64,000 nucleotides of DNA from Phoebastria nigripes (lineage: Eukaryota > Chordata > Aves > Procellariiformes > Diomedeidae). Position numbers and translations under genes: made by a program. Shown piece by piece: positions 21,732 to 34,286 of the stretch. Location of the stretch: positions 1,123,865 through 1,187,864 of the forward strand of contig JAYKAV010002031.1 of assembly GCA_035582835.1 (NCBI GenBank). The letters are read 5' to 3'. The stretch's first letter is position 1, and each line of letters begins with the position of its first letter. The notes below the pieces were generated by a model. That model was not told the DNA's origin. It saw nothing but the letters and a program-made list of their open reading frames with translations, and did no database searches.

Positions 21732-24611
21732 CATAAAAACTTCCTTGGTTGATAGGTTAGCTCTTAAACTTTAGATAATTTGTTCGAGTGAGGAAGCAGA
21801 AACTCACCCACAGTAGCAGCAAGGATTACAATAGCAATGATCAATAAAACCCATTGTCCCCTTCCAAAATTATAGGCAAACATCAGTTTACCTGTTCATG
21901 AATTAGTGGACAACAAGTGTCATCTCTACAGATAAGGAAAAGGGAGCTGAACATTGGTGGGAATATCAGGAAAACTTTGCAACCTTTTTGTGGCTAGTTC
22001 CTGCAACAGACTGAAGGAGATGGGTTTTCAGAAGATACCCTGAATTTTTCTTTTTTCATTTTGCTGAAGCAGAGCAGCTCAGCTCTGTTACGTGATGGGG
22101 ACTGTGAAAACAGAAAGGAGCAGATGAGACAGAGCTAGATAAGAAAAGACAGAAGTGTATTCCTTGTCTTATCTCTACGCAATAACTAAAGGAGACAGGA
22201 GCCACAGCAATGTCAGTACAGGCAGATGTACATTACTCCCTGTGCAGAGTGATGATGCAGCAACCTGTGCTCCATAGCACAATGCAAATTAACTTACTGC
22301 TGTTTCATGTACCAATGGAAAGACTTAAACCAGCAAGTTAGCTAACATGCTAAATATACCTATAGGCTGTGAAAATAAACTATTAGATTTAGACTAATCC
22401 AAAAGTATCAGAGGTATACAGGACAGCCATCGTGGTGTAAGACAAATGGAACAGTTAATGTTGTTTTAAGGATGAATAGTTCTTGCCTCTGAAAGTGAAG
22501 AGTTTTAACTTGTCTGCGCTCTGTTGCTTTGATCTGACATTCCTGATTTTGTTTACCTTGCTGACCACTGAGACAGGAATGAAAAGACTTAAGAGTGTGT
22601 GATTGTAGGGTGCTATTTTTTATGTCAGCATTCTTCATTATTGAGTTGGCTGTTTATGCTGCTGATGTGTAATGTTGTGAAGCAGATGAGCTGGTAAAGT
22701 ATGAAGGGTATTCGATAACCTTTTCTGTACTTTCAATTACCTTACAGTAACTTAGAATTCAGAAAGGCTGCTCTGAGCAAAATCAAAATACAATAAGATA
22801 AACTCCATTAGGAACTGAAGCACTAGGGCTGTTGCTGAAGGAGGGCAAAACAGTCTAATTAATAGTTGTTGCACCAAACTCACGCAGCAGTTGCAGTAAT
22901 GACACTGATGATATTGATGGCATTGAAGATGGGGTTTAGTTCAGAATGGAAATGAGCAGAGTATTCATCTTCAACTGCGTATTGCTGTAGGCAGTGGAAG
23001 GCCTCAGAGCTTCTCTGTTTTGTTGTTCTGTTGTTCAGCTGGTTTTCTTTGATGGTGCAGCTCCAAGCGATTAATACATACATTTACACAAGACAGAGCA
23101 CATTCATTTCACTGGAGCCCCATGGCTGACACTTGGCCATACNGAAGAATAGGCATTTATTGGTTTTTATTCCTGCTGTTTGGTTTTTCAGTGACAGCTA
23201 CATGTAGGTGGATAGTTATCTAAGGGGCTCTCCCAACTTCTTTATCATTTTTATAAAACATTTCTCTCTCTCCTCTGGTTTGTGAAAGCTGTTGGCAGCA
23301 GGGAATGCCAACTCCTGCATCCTGAGATAAGGTTTCATTCTCATCAGTATTTGGTTTCCATTCAGACTCCTGTTAATATGTTTTCTTTCTTTCACTTTAC
23401 TGATGTATCTGTTTGGCTTGTGTTATTGTTCAGAAACAAACACAACACAAAGTCTTCCAGTAACCAAGCTAATTCCTGTAGGTAGATGAGGTCTTCATCA
23501 AATGTCAGGGTCAGTAAAGCTCCTACCCACTCTGATATTAATGCCCACTGTCTCGCAAACACCATTTATTAATATGAAATGTCAAATCCCAGAACTGGAA
23601 CAAAAATCACTGAATGGGACCAAAAGCTAACAAGGGAATCCAGAGCTTGGAATATACCTCGGGAATTCATCACAATAACTGACGCCCATAACAGTAGCAC
23701 TTTGATTCTGAATGGGTTGTGCCATACAACTAAGCTCAAGAGAGCCCTGTGATCAAAAGAAAAGAGTCAGAGTTACACATACTGGATAAAATCTTTTTCC
23801 AGTACCATTGAATTTGATGGCAAAATTATTCCTGACTTCAGCAGAGAGAAAGATTTATTTCCTTGCCTCTATCCAGACTTCATTCACCTGCCATGTAAAC
23901 TTCAAGGTTGCAAGTGCAATCCCAGGTGGGACAGAGGAGCAACCAAGCATCCTAGGAGTTTACTCAGGTAAGCAACTCTCAAATACCCAGATGGACAAAA
24001 GTTTACCACACAAAGAGTGTGCCAAGCCTCCAGATACACTGTACAAAACAGCTATAGCACCTGTTTAGCTAGACACCTGCAGATTCTGCTAATTAAAAAA
24101 TAGTCCTCTGGTGAAGATCTGGTGTAACAGCTCTGAACTACCCACTTCAGAAGAACCTGTTAAGAAAATGGTATCCACTCTAAATACCTCCCCAGCTTCA
24201 GGAATGGCCACTTGTGATAGAGGCCAGCCTTTGGCTGTGTACCTTACTTTCTGCCTCCCTCAGCAGCAGTAAAATGCTGGGTCACTTGGTGTTGAAACTT
24301 CTCCAAGTGAGTCTTATCTGTTGCCTCAGGAGCAGACTCACTACTTGCTTTATGTTTTAATTTACTTTCCCTAAAGATAACACTTCAAAGCAGCAACTAA
24401 TGTTCTGTAACCTCTTCATTGGTCCATCTTAACACCTGTTCATCCATTTACAAAGAGAAACTCTCTGTCTGTGCAGGAGGAAGAACGTAAATATAGGAAG
24501 TATTGCAGAGGCCTGGACATATTCCCAGGCTTTACCGTTAATTTGGATGTTTAGTATTAGGAACAATTGTAGGTTTCAGTCATTCTAAGTTGTGAATTTG
24601 TGTGATGCCTT

Positions 24612-24633
24612 AAACAAGTTATACAACTTGTTT
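24612..24633. repeat. Perfect 9-bp stem, 4-nt loop
   Basis: AAACAAGTT, loop ATAC, then AACTTGTTT. Followed by TT on the plus strand, but no transcript is known here, so no terminator is claimed. Confidence 0.5.
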
Positions 24634-27600
24634 TTGATGCTGTACATCATAAAAACTCCACAATCTTTTAGTCCAGAGTTGCTGATAGCACAGCTAACTG
24701 CTCCATTTCACCAGGTATACATGCCACAGAGCCTGAAAATTCACCTTTCCTAGGACCTTCCTCTGCCATTCCCTGGCTTTTGTCATGAAAACTTTTTCAT
24801 GCATTTGCTAGGCTTGTCCAACCATTGGCATAGATCGAAAGCAGACATGATTGTTGCTGAGAACATAGCACAGCAGTAGAAACAGAGACGCTGAAAACTT
24901 TCATTTCCAAATAGCCATGATTTCCATGATTGTCTTGGTTTGTAACCTCCAGTCCCAAATTACTGAGTACAGGAGAACCTCTATCCTAGATTCTTAGCAA
25001 ATGTCAATCCACATAAGGCCATCAACTCCAGAGTGGCTACCAAAGAGAACCTTAGAGAGGATTCTGCTCTTTGCTTTCCCCAGAATAGAGAAGGCTTGTT
25101 TTTTCATCAGCATTTCTGTCAGTACCTCATCTCACTGTATATAGTCTTACACTGATATGTTAATATGTGGTCATTTGTTCATGATTTGGATTAGGAGCAG
25201 CTGGCAGGAGTTCAGTCTGGATTCCCCCATTCCTACTGAGAAAAAGTTATCAGCTTTGTTGTTCCACTAGATTTATAGCATTACAGCTGAAATCAGACCT
25301 GGATCCAGAGAGTTTTATTGTATCTGATCAATAACTAATGAACAGGGCTAATACTGTTCATGTAATATGGGCACAATCTGTCCATATGATATGGGAACAG
25401 CATTCAAACAAGGAGTCCCAAACCTAGTTTGCTGGGAAATATCATTTACAAAGGGAAAACCAAACTAGGACTCAAGAGATTTCTGTTCAGTTCTTCAGCT
25501 CAACCAAACATTTAGTATCTGAGTGGGGACAAATCATCTCACCTGCACTATATAAATGGGAATGGTACTTTGCTTGGTACAGGATTTACAGAATAATAAT
25601 ATCTTATACTGGCTAAGACAAAGTTTATGAAAGCCAAAGAAGTATTTTATAGATAATGTTAGACCTTTAAAGATCTATGTGCTCCCTCAAAACCTGCACA
25701 GAAGAGGTGCTGAAATTTGGCCTCCTGCCCTGACATGCTATGGCTGAAGTAACCTTCAAACTCTCCAAAGCTTCCTCTTATGTGGGACTCAGCAGAAGGG
25801 AAATATTCTTGCCTTTTTAACAGAAAGCTTCATTACACTAATTTTGTTAATTGGTTACTAAACAGCTTACCCTAACCTTTCCTTTCAAGTTTAATCTGCT
25901 CTCATTTATCACCATTTCTTAGTATTTTATACAGTATTTACTTTGTGTTTTTTGTTTTTTTTTTAGTGGGTATCCAATCCACCTAAGGCTATTTTGCTGT
26001 AAACACCCCTGCTTCACTGTTTTTTACCTTTCTGTGAACTACAGAACATTTGTTTGCAGAATAAGCTTCATGGGCGAGTTGCTGCATTCAACAGTATTTT
26101 TCCCCTCTCTTCTGCTACCACACGCACAGTGGCCATTCTGGCTGGCCAAAGTAAACGCAGCAAATCCAAGGCTGCCAAGCAATCTGTGTTTCGTTTGGCA
26201 TTGCTAGAGCAAGTGGTGATGTGGCAGGCAGTATGTGTGTTATCTACGTATTATGAGCATCCTTCAGGGTCAAAAACTGGCCGTTAGAAAGCAAGGATGA
26301 GTAAGAATGCACAAGTTATCCCAAAGTCAAATGCTTTCTAAAACTGCATCAGCTTTAATAAGAAATGGCAGCTCCAGGCACCACACACATCTTTTTATAC
26401 TGTCAAACATAAATGCACAGGAATGTATAGTACATGATTAGCAAGTGGAACCACCAGATCTGCCAAGAAATTTGTGCACCTTGTCAAATAAATGCCAGTC
26501 AGGTTAGGCAGTACAGATACTGACTCTGGCCTTGGCACCTCTGAGCAGTAAACCTTTGCCCTGCTAGTAAATGGTAAAGCACAATGACAGTTTGGTTTAC
26601 CAACATATGGTCAGGAACAGCAACATCTCAGTCCTTGAAAAGAAGACTTGCTCTTCTTTTTACTTCTCCATTCTTCTCCAATATTTCCCTCAGTTTTTAG
26701 AAAAATAATTTCATGTTCTCGCCCCTATCAAGCTAGTAGTATGCTGCTCTGTTACCAGTCATGAGCGATATTCTGTGCACTGGAGTGCACAACCCGTTTT
26801 AATGAGCTTTGGCAGAACATCAGATTCATTCCCCCTCCCGCTGTCTAATTACAGTGTGCCATTTGTGTCATTCTGGTTTAGAATCTATCAGCAGATCTAT
26901 TAGAAACACCTATTTCTAGGGATTTATAAATAAGCAATAATAATGAGGTTAAAAATTACTAGAAGAATGGCATGCAGCTGCAATATTTTTGGATCCTTTT
27001 TACACTGTTTACCCCGTTGGTTTAAGATGTTTTTGAGGTCTTACAGCCCTGTGTAAAGAGCAAACTTTCCTGCAATTAACATATACTGTAAATTAATTCA
27101 TTTTGGTACCTGAAGGTGTTTCATAAACTCTTGTAAAACACTTCAGTGACAAAACAATTTGCGAAGTTTCACCCATGGTTCAAAGCCCTCGTCCTGCAAG
27201 GACAAATACACATATTTTACTTTCTGTAATTTAGCAGACATGTTTATATCTAAAGGATGACTGATGTGCTTAGAGTCAAGCCTGGTGAAAGTCTGCAGCA
27301 GACCTCGATCTGCAGTAACAGGCTGAAGCTACTTTTGGCCTGTAAATACTGATAAATTACTTTAAAACAAAGCATTTGAAAATTACTTTTAGTTTTACTC
27401 GTTTGCCAACATTGGTTTTCTCAGGACTCAGATCCTGGCAGAAAGATAAAGGATATATATAAGAGTTTTGCACATGGACCAGCCGGGGACATAAAGTGCT
27501 ACAGTGCAACGTATGCTATTCTGATGATTAAGGACAGGACTTTGCCATCCTTTCCCAATTTTTCTGAACCAAACAGGAATTTTGAATAAAATCTGCATAC

Positions 27601-28410
27601 GAGCTGATCAACATGGTGCTCAAGTTGCTTTTGAATTTTCTTAAGTTTTATGGATTGAAATACATACACAGACACACATATGTGAGTACAAAAAATTGCT
27701 GGTTTGATTTTCTAAGCTGTCAGTCATTCCCTAGTAACTGTAGACTGTAATCCAGGACGAAGTCAAAACATATCCTTCCTACCTATAGAGATGGGTTCTA
27801 AAGTTTTTTAGGGTTATAAAGCCATCAGCTTCTTACACACTAATCAGATCTTACAATATTTACTGTCTGCTTAGTAGGATTGATTTAGGATCTACTCAAG
27901 AGATTTGGAAAATAAAGGTATCTATCTTCACAGCTGTTATCTTGCTTTAATACTTTTTGCTCATTCCTGTAGTAGGACACACGTTCAACTTTCCTACAAA
28001 TCACAGTCCCAACTTCCCCTAGTGACTAAGCAGTCAATTGCAGTATCTTTTTTATTAGCCCACTTCCTTGACAATTTTGCAATCTGAGCCCCAGTCTGGA
28101 GCTCCGATCAGGCCCCAGGAAGGAAACCCAGCTGTGAAGTATGACATCTAGCCTGGCTCCTTAAAAGCAAGTCACTGGGTATCTACAGAGTTCACGAGCT
28201 GTAGATCTGGAAAGAACAGGTCAAAGATAGCTGTGAGGCTGGACAGAAAAGTGTCCCTCCCTAATCAGCTCCTTCACCCAATTTCATGACCCAGCTAAAT
28301 ATAAGTTAATATTTTCACAAATAATTTTTTTCTGCCTGGGATCTCCTTCCAGTGTGCTGAACAACTTCAGGGTTGAGAATACAAAAAAGGATAATAGCTA
28401 AAATGAATGG

Positions 28411-28415
28411 CCAAG
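28411..28415. repeat. Target-site duplication, left copy (CCAAG)
   Basis: The five bases before the solo LTR equal the five bases after it at 28935-28939. Confidence 0.85.
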
Positions 28416-28934
28416 TGTTGTGGTTTAACCCGGCAGGCAGCCAAACACCACACAGTCACTCGCCCAGCCAGTGGGATGGGGGAGAGAATCAGAAAAAAAA
28501 AAGTAAAATTCGTGGATTGAGATAAAGACAGTTTAATAGAACAGAAGAGGAAGGGAAAATAATAATAACAACAACAATAGAATATTGTAGAATATACAAA
28601 ATGAGTGATGTACAATGCAATTGCTCACCACCCGCCGACCGATACCCAAGCAGTGATCGCTACTTCCTGGACCACGCCTCCTATTTATATACTGAGCATG
28701 ACATCACATGGTATGGAATACCCTGTTAGCCAGTTGAGTTAGCTGTCCTGGCTATGCTCCCTCCCAGCTTCTTGTGCACCTGGCAGAGCATGGGAAGCCG
28801 AAAAGTCCTTGACTAGTGTAAACGCTACTTAGCAACAACTAAAACATCAGTGTGTTATCAACATTCTTCTCATACTAAACCCAAAACACAGCACTAGGAA
28901 GAAATTTAACTCTATCCCAGCCAAAACCAAGACA
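28416..28934 (-). mobile_element. Solo LTR of an avian endogenous retrovirus
   Basis: On the minus strand a 519-bp LTR begins TGTCTTGGTTTTGGCTGG and ends GGGTTAAACCACAACA, with TG...CA termini. It is flanked by a 5-bp duplication CCAAG. It carries a TATA box (TATATAAAT) at about 28683-28691 and an ATTAAA polyadenylation signal at 28532-28537. No internal retroviral sequence adjoins it, so it is a solo LTR left by recombination. It shares the GGTATTCCATACCATG block and terminal motifs with the LTR at 63.35 kb and so belongs to the same family. A 5-bp duplication is usual for ERVL-type elements, but the related copy has a lysine primer site, so the class is left open. Confidence 0.9.
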
Positions 28935-28939
28935 CCAAG
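28935..28939. repeat. Target-site duplication, right copy (CCAAG)
   Basis: Identical to 28411-28415, marking the insertion site of the LTR element. Confidence 0.85.
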
Positions 28940-31900
28940 ACACAGTGCTATAATAGAGACAGAGGCCTAAGGCATGGGGAGCAGTGAGACAGGAATAGGA
29001 AAAAGGGAACTCCTTAAACCCAGATGTATAGGATTCCCTGTGACCGTACTGAAATAATCCACGTTATGTGATTCCATGCTCCATCATTCCTGTGTAGCAG
29101 TCTGAGCATCTGAAAGACTCCACGGAAAGTGGCTCTATATCCCTTCACCCTTCCAATGCAAAACTCAGAGTGATCTCTGCACTAGCTCCCCATGTCACTG
29201 TACATGAAATCATTTTCATTTAAAAATAACAGGAACCCACAGGCTCTACGTTTAGCCTTAGATGACTCTGAATTTGTAATATACTAAGAATTAATTCTCA
29301 TCTGCAGGCACCTGAGATTTCAGTCATATGTATGACTGAACGGATAAAACATGTAAGATCTAATGCAGATCTGCAACTCCCACTACCCACTCATGTCTGG
29401 CTTGACTGGGTGGTCTATGTGTCATCACAATGCAAAGAAAAATAAATACAATAGTTCATTTAAACATACCTGTTACTTCCTTTCTGTTACACCAAGAGTA
29501 TACAATAAGGACAGCAGTTTCTCCTTTTCTTTCTACACACAGAATTATCAATACAGCAAAGTTGATAATCTGAAGAAACAAGTGCTTTATAGGAGGTCAC
29601 AAATGCACAGCAATTTTTATTACTGCAAGTCCACCTCACTCCATATGACTGTTTAACATGCTTTTTGCTTTGTTGCTGTATTGCATTTTCCAGTCTCAGC
29701 TTTGTTCTCTGAACACTGAATGTCATGGCTCATGAGCAGACTTTGTCAGCCTTTGCGCACTATCTCCCGCTATCGTCTACATAGCTCTTTCCGGTTGCAT
29801 TATCTGTAACAGGTTTCTCAAGAGCTGGTTTAAAAGTGGACGATGAGGTATTACAGTCTTTGCTTCCCTTATCCAACACACATGGATCTTCCCATAAGAC
29901 AACGCATAGTCAGTATCTGACCTGTTTGCCAGTCTTTCTTTGCTTTTGTAAACCAACTATGTAATACAGTTCGTAGTTTTCCCTTTGTATGCCTATTTGC
30001 ATTTCTACAGCTTAATAACATAAATCAAAAGCTTCAAGGGGCATTTTCAAGGCTGACAAGTTCAAAATGTGGCTACCGTCCTACAAGTGAAGGCTGCAAC
30101 AGCTGTAAAATCCCAATTTCCAGAAGTACTACCTGTGTGAAGTTTGCAGACAATGGTATAATGGTAAACACAAATGTCATAAAAAGTGTGTAAAAAGCTC
30201 TATTATTAAATTATTCTAAATTAGAAGTAGCGCAGCTCCATTTACCTCCATCTACCCATGACTGCATCAGTACCTGATGACATGTACCTGTGCATTTTAC
30301 TGTTTCANCTTTCTTGCTGCCTGTCTTTTCATGGATCCCTAGGACAAGTAAAAACTTTACTCTCTAAACCAGTCACAGTCGTGAACTTCTATATCTACAG
30401 TCCCAACAAATTCCAGGTTTTATTAGCTGGGACTGCTATGTTCTGTTTTCTGCAGAACTGACTGACATTGTTTCATTAAAGGGACGGCAGGTGCTAAAGA
30501 GGTAGTGTTTCAAAACAAAGTTGAGGAAGACATTCAGAATCTGTTGATTTTGTCAACCTTCATTTTTCAGTTTCATTACAATTATCAGTAGAAGCCACTT
30601 GCTGCTTCTTGTGGGGACAGAAGTAGGATGCACAGTGGCCACATCCAATTAAAATTTTTTGTTGTATTTAAAAGTTATTTAATTTAATTCCATCTTCAGG
30701 TATTTCAACTCTCAATAATCTGAAGTAACATAAGACATATTGGTTATGTCATCGCTTTGTGACTGTCAGTTAGGGTTCCTATAGACCTGGGACTGCAAAC
30801 CTTTATGACTTTAAGCATGACATTTACCTGGCACTCAATTTTCCTTCATGGGAATGGTATGTGGATAGACAAATTTAATGGCTGTGAGACACTCCAGTAC
30901 TGTTGAGAGGTGGCCACAGAAGAATTCAGGTAAAATCTGTAATACTAATGGAGTGATCCAGTGAGGGTTACAGTAACCATATACATAAACACTTCAAGCT
31001 GGCCAAACACTTCTGGATGACTAGTGCAAATTAATGACCAGCCTTGGTTCTCCATTTTGTTCTCTGATTTCTGTTCATTTGAGAAACAGAGTGTGAAAAA
31101 TGCAAAGAGGGGTTTACAGGTTCCCTGTTTGGTAGCTGGCTGTGGACTATTTCTTCATACTGCTTTAACATGAATCCTATTACCCATGTCAACAAAATAG
31201 TGACAGCTAAAATGAGCTGCAGTGTGGTTTTGGAGTATCTTTCTCCTGACGTTCTCTATATACAGGTAATATTTTCTAGGGCTTGGTTATAGTTCCTGAA
31301 TATATATAGAAGGCTATATAGGGCCTGGATATAGGTCCTTTGTATTTGGCAAGGTGGCAAAAATAATTAAAAAACTGGCCTCATGGAGTTTAACTCTGAA
31401 TCTGAAAATTAAATTATAGAAAAGACAATTTCATGAGTCATAAAAGCAAAGATTCTAGACAAAGAATGTTCATCATGGATCTAACTTTCATTACTACAAT
31501 TTTTCATACTATGAACTGATTTTAAATAATAGGGATGCTCCCTGGTAGTGCCCATTAGTCCTTTGGTGCATGCTAAAGAATGGATTCACAGAGCGGTAGA
31601 TATTGAAGTTCAAGGATGCTTTCTGACACAATGCAAGAAGCCCTCAGACTCCTGAAAGGCATCAGAATACAATATAATCCTGCTGATAAAGAAAGGAAAA
31701 TGCCAAGCAGCCAGTACAGCTTCCCAAATGTCTACTCAAAGAATGGAGGGCAGCGACGATGTTCTGGAAATGGAGAGAATTATATATAAATGAGCAGAGC
31801 TGGACAAAGGTAAGAGCAACGGAATGTGCACTGAGGTAATTTTAGTTAAAGAAGAAACAGTGAATAAAAGAATATTTGAAGACATCAAGAAGAAAAAATC

Positions 31901-34234
31901 ACTAATGAGAAATTAGACCAGGTAATAAATGATCAGGAGGATTACCTTACTAATGATTCAAAAAATGACTGAGCTGCCTGCACTGTGGGTTTGTTTTGGT
32001 TTGGTTTTTTTTAAGTTTGGTCTGTAAAAAAGAGAAATAAGAAAAAGTGGTATGGACCGTTAAGTAGCAAAGCAAACTGTTATCTCTGTATGGCTGACTC
32101 AGGAGCCCAAAGCTTTTACCACCCTTCCCTAGGGCAGACTCACCTGGAAGCAGGCATGTTTTCCCCACATCTCTACCTTCACTTCAGGGAAAATTTGCTG
32201 AACCCAAAAAGTTTCAGTGAACTGTTGTTATCAATGAAATTTGACTTCACTGTATTTCTACAACAAGCTATGCTAACATTTGCAAGAGGGGTCCTGAGCC
32301 TGGCTGGGGCATAAAATAAGGAGTTTGCATCAAGTCCGACCTCTCTGACAGTTTGTATTTCTTTAATTCTGGGAGGTGGAAACAGCACTGTGCATAGAGA
32401 AATATTAGGATATGGAGCTAGATGAGGCCTTAGGAGGAGTTCTCCTTGCTCTGAGACAGAATCAGGAATAGTTAGCCTATTTTCCTTTTCCCCAAATCCC
32501 CTGGGAAAAGCTTGCAAAACTTCCAGAGGTAGCCTGCTCCCAACCTTTCATCCTATAAATCAACAGGTTTTCTTAACATCAGAACAACACTATGTGTTTC
32601 AAACAGACCCATTTCTTCCTTTTTATTGTAAGTAGACACAGGGAAATAAAAAACCTGTATCACTGTCCTCTTCATTACAACATTCCTCGCAGGTGATTAT
32701 TACATTCAGCTGCCTTCTTTAGCAATCAATTCTATCAACCTTTCATTTCTAAACCTTGTACTGTTCTTGCTGGCATTCTCTCAGCTTTCTCAGAATTGTC
32801 CACACACTCAAGTGTGAGGTTGCAAATGGAGTACAGTGGTCCTGGAGAGCCCCGGCAGTACTAAAAATCACGGCATAATTAGATCACAGTCCTGTTCCAC
32901 ACTTCAGAATGGCATTTGCTTTTTTCATCCAGCATCACATTTGTGCAGTGACTCCTATTCAGTTTATGGCCAGATAATTATCTGCAGCAATTTTGCATAG
33001 CTGATCATTTCACAGCATGCTGGTGTTTCCATCTAGAGATCTGTCTGTATCAGATGTCTCCTTACCGATTTCAGAATGTTTTTCCAATTTATCGTCACTA
33101 TTTTCATCTTCCCCTTGCAGACCCTCCCAACCTTTTGGTCTCACGTACATTTTTTTTTTTACCCTCTGTTTCACAATCTCAATCAATAGTGGAATGCTTA
33201 TACAACCAGACATAGGAAAGATCCTTGTGGGATTCCACTGTTACGTCTGCAGAGTTTGATGTACCAACAGACTTAGCAAAACACCTCTCACAAAATCTTA
33301 TTAAAAGTGTATGGAAATTATCTTGGATATGATCACTGTCTTAGCAACAGGATGCAAGCAAAAATTGCTATGAACAGGAGGCTAGCATGCTTTATCTACA
33401 ACAGTGACAGTTTAAATGAAGTAGAAAATACATATTTCATATATCAGCATATCATTTCGTAATAAATTTAGCACTTTTATATTCTAGTCAAAGACAGAGA
33501 AATCATACCAAAAACTCTTAGACATTAGAAATAAGAGTAAAAATAATAAGAATTAAATTCCTCCAAAAATCAAAGTCATGCTTTGTTATGCTGTGAAGCA
33601 CTGCAATTTTATAGAAAGGACATACTCGAAAGTCCAAAGAGACAGCCAAGCATGGCAAATTAAAGTTTACTGTGAGGAGCTGAAGCAGCCAAAACAGCAA
33701 CTGACTCTGGGTTGTAGAAATATTGTATCACAGCCCAAGGAGGTGATCCTCTTTCTCCTTGCAGCTTTGGTGAGAATGCACATAGAATTCTGTATATAGC
33801 TTTTGGCACTCTAATACTGGAAAGATGTCAGTGAACTAAATATAATTCAGAAAAAAACCTGAGAGATTATGTGTAGATTAGAGAGGATGCTTTTGAAGAA
33901 GGATTAAAATAACTAAGTTAAGATTTACTAAGGAATGACTATAGGGAATATTATAACATCTACAAATATTTGACGAGGAAGAAATGAAATTTTTTAGAGT
34001 TATACAATGGATCATAATAATGAGTTACAAAATGAAGGCAAAAAAGCAAATATAACCAGAATACTAGGAGAAGATTCCTAACTCCATGGCCAAGGTACGT
34101 GTCTACTGGGAATTAATGTCCCCTTTGCCAGCAGTAGCGGAACTTGCCTGAGAAACTTGACGAAAGCCAGGAAATGGATGTCATCTTAATGAACTTTCTG
34201 ACCGTATGACAGTGTTATCTAACTTCCATATAAC

Positions 34235-34286
34235 TTTCTATCTCACTTAGAGATAGAAACTAGACTCCAGATTCAATTTGGAGTCT
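34235..34286. repeat. Two adjacent hairpins
   Basis: The first has a perfect 10-bp stem (TTTCTATCTC / GAGATAGAAA) with a 5-nt loop at 34235-34259. Two bases later the second has AGACTCCA / TGGAGTCT at 34262-34269 and 34279-34286, extendable inward by a wobble and two further pairs. Function unknown. Confidence 0.5.

Larger units (their letters stand above)
19191..28415. other. Intergenic, no gene recognised
   Basis: AT-rich sequence without a supported exon, RNA gene or datable transposable element. It holds a TG/TA microsatellite near 21.7 kb and a perfect 9-bp hairpin near 24.6 kb. Open frames here are short, and at least one (26054-26287) starts without ATG. Confidence 0.6.

Noticed and set aside
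24612..24633. Hairpin followed by T run as a transcription terminator
   Set aside because: Intrinsic terminators of this kind are bacterial; in a vertebrate intergenic region the resemblance has no meaning.
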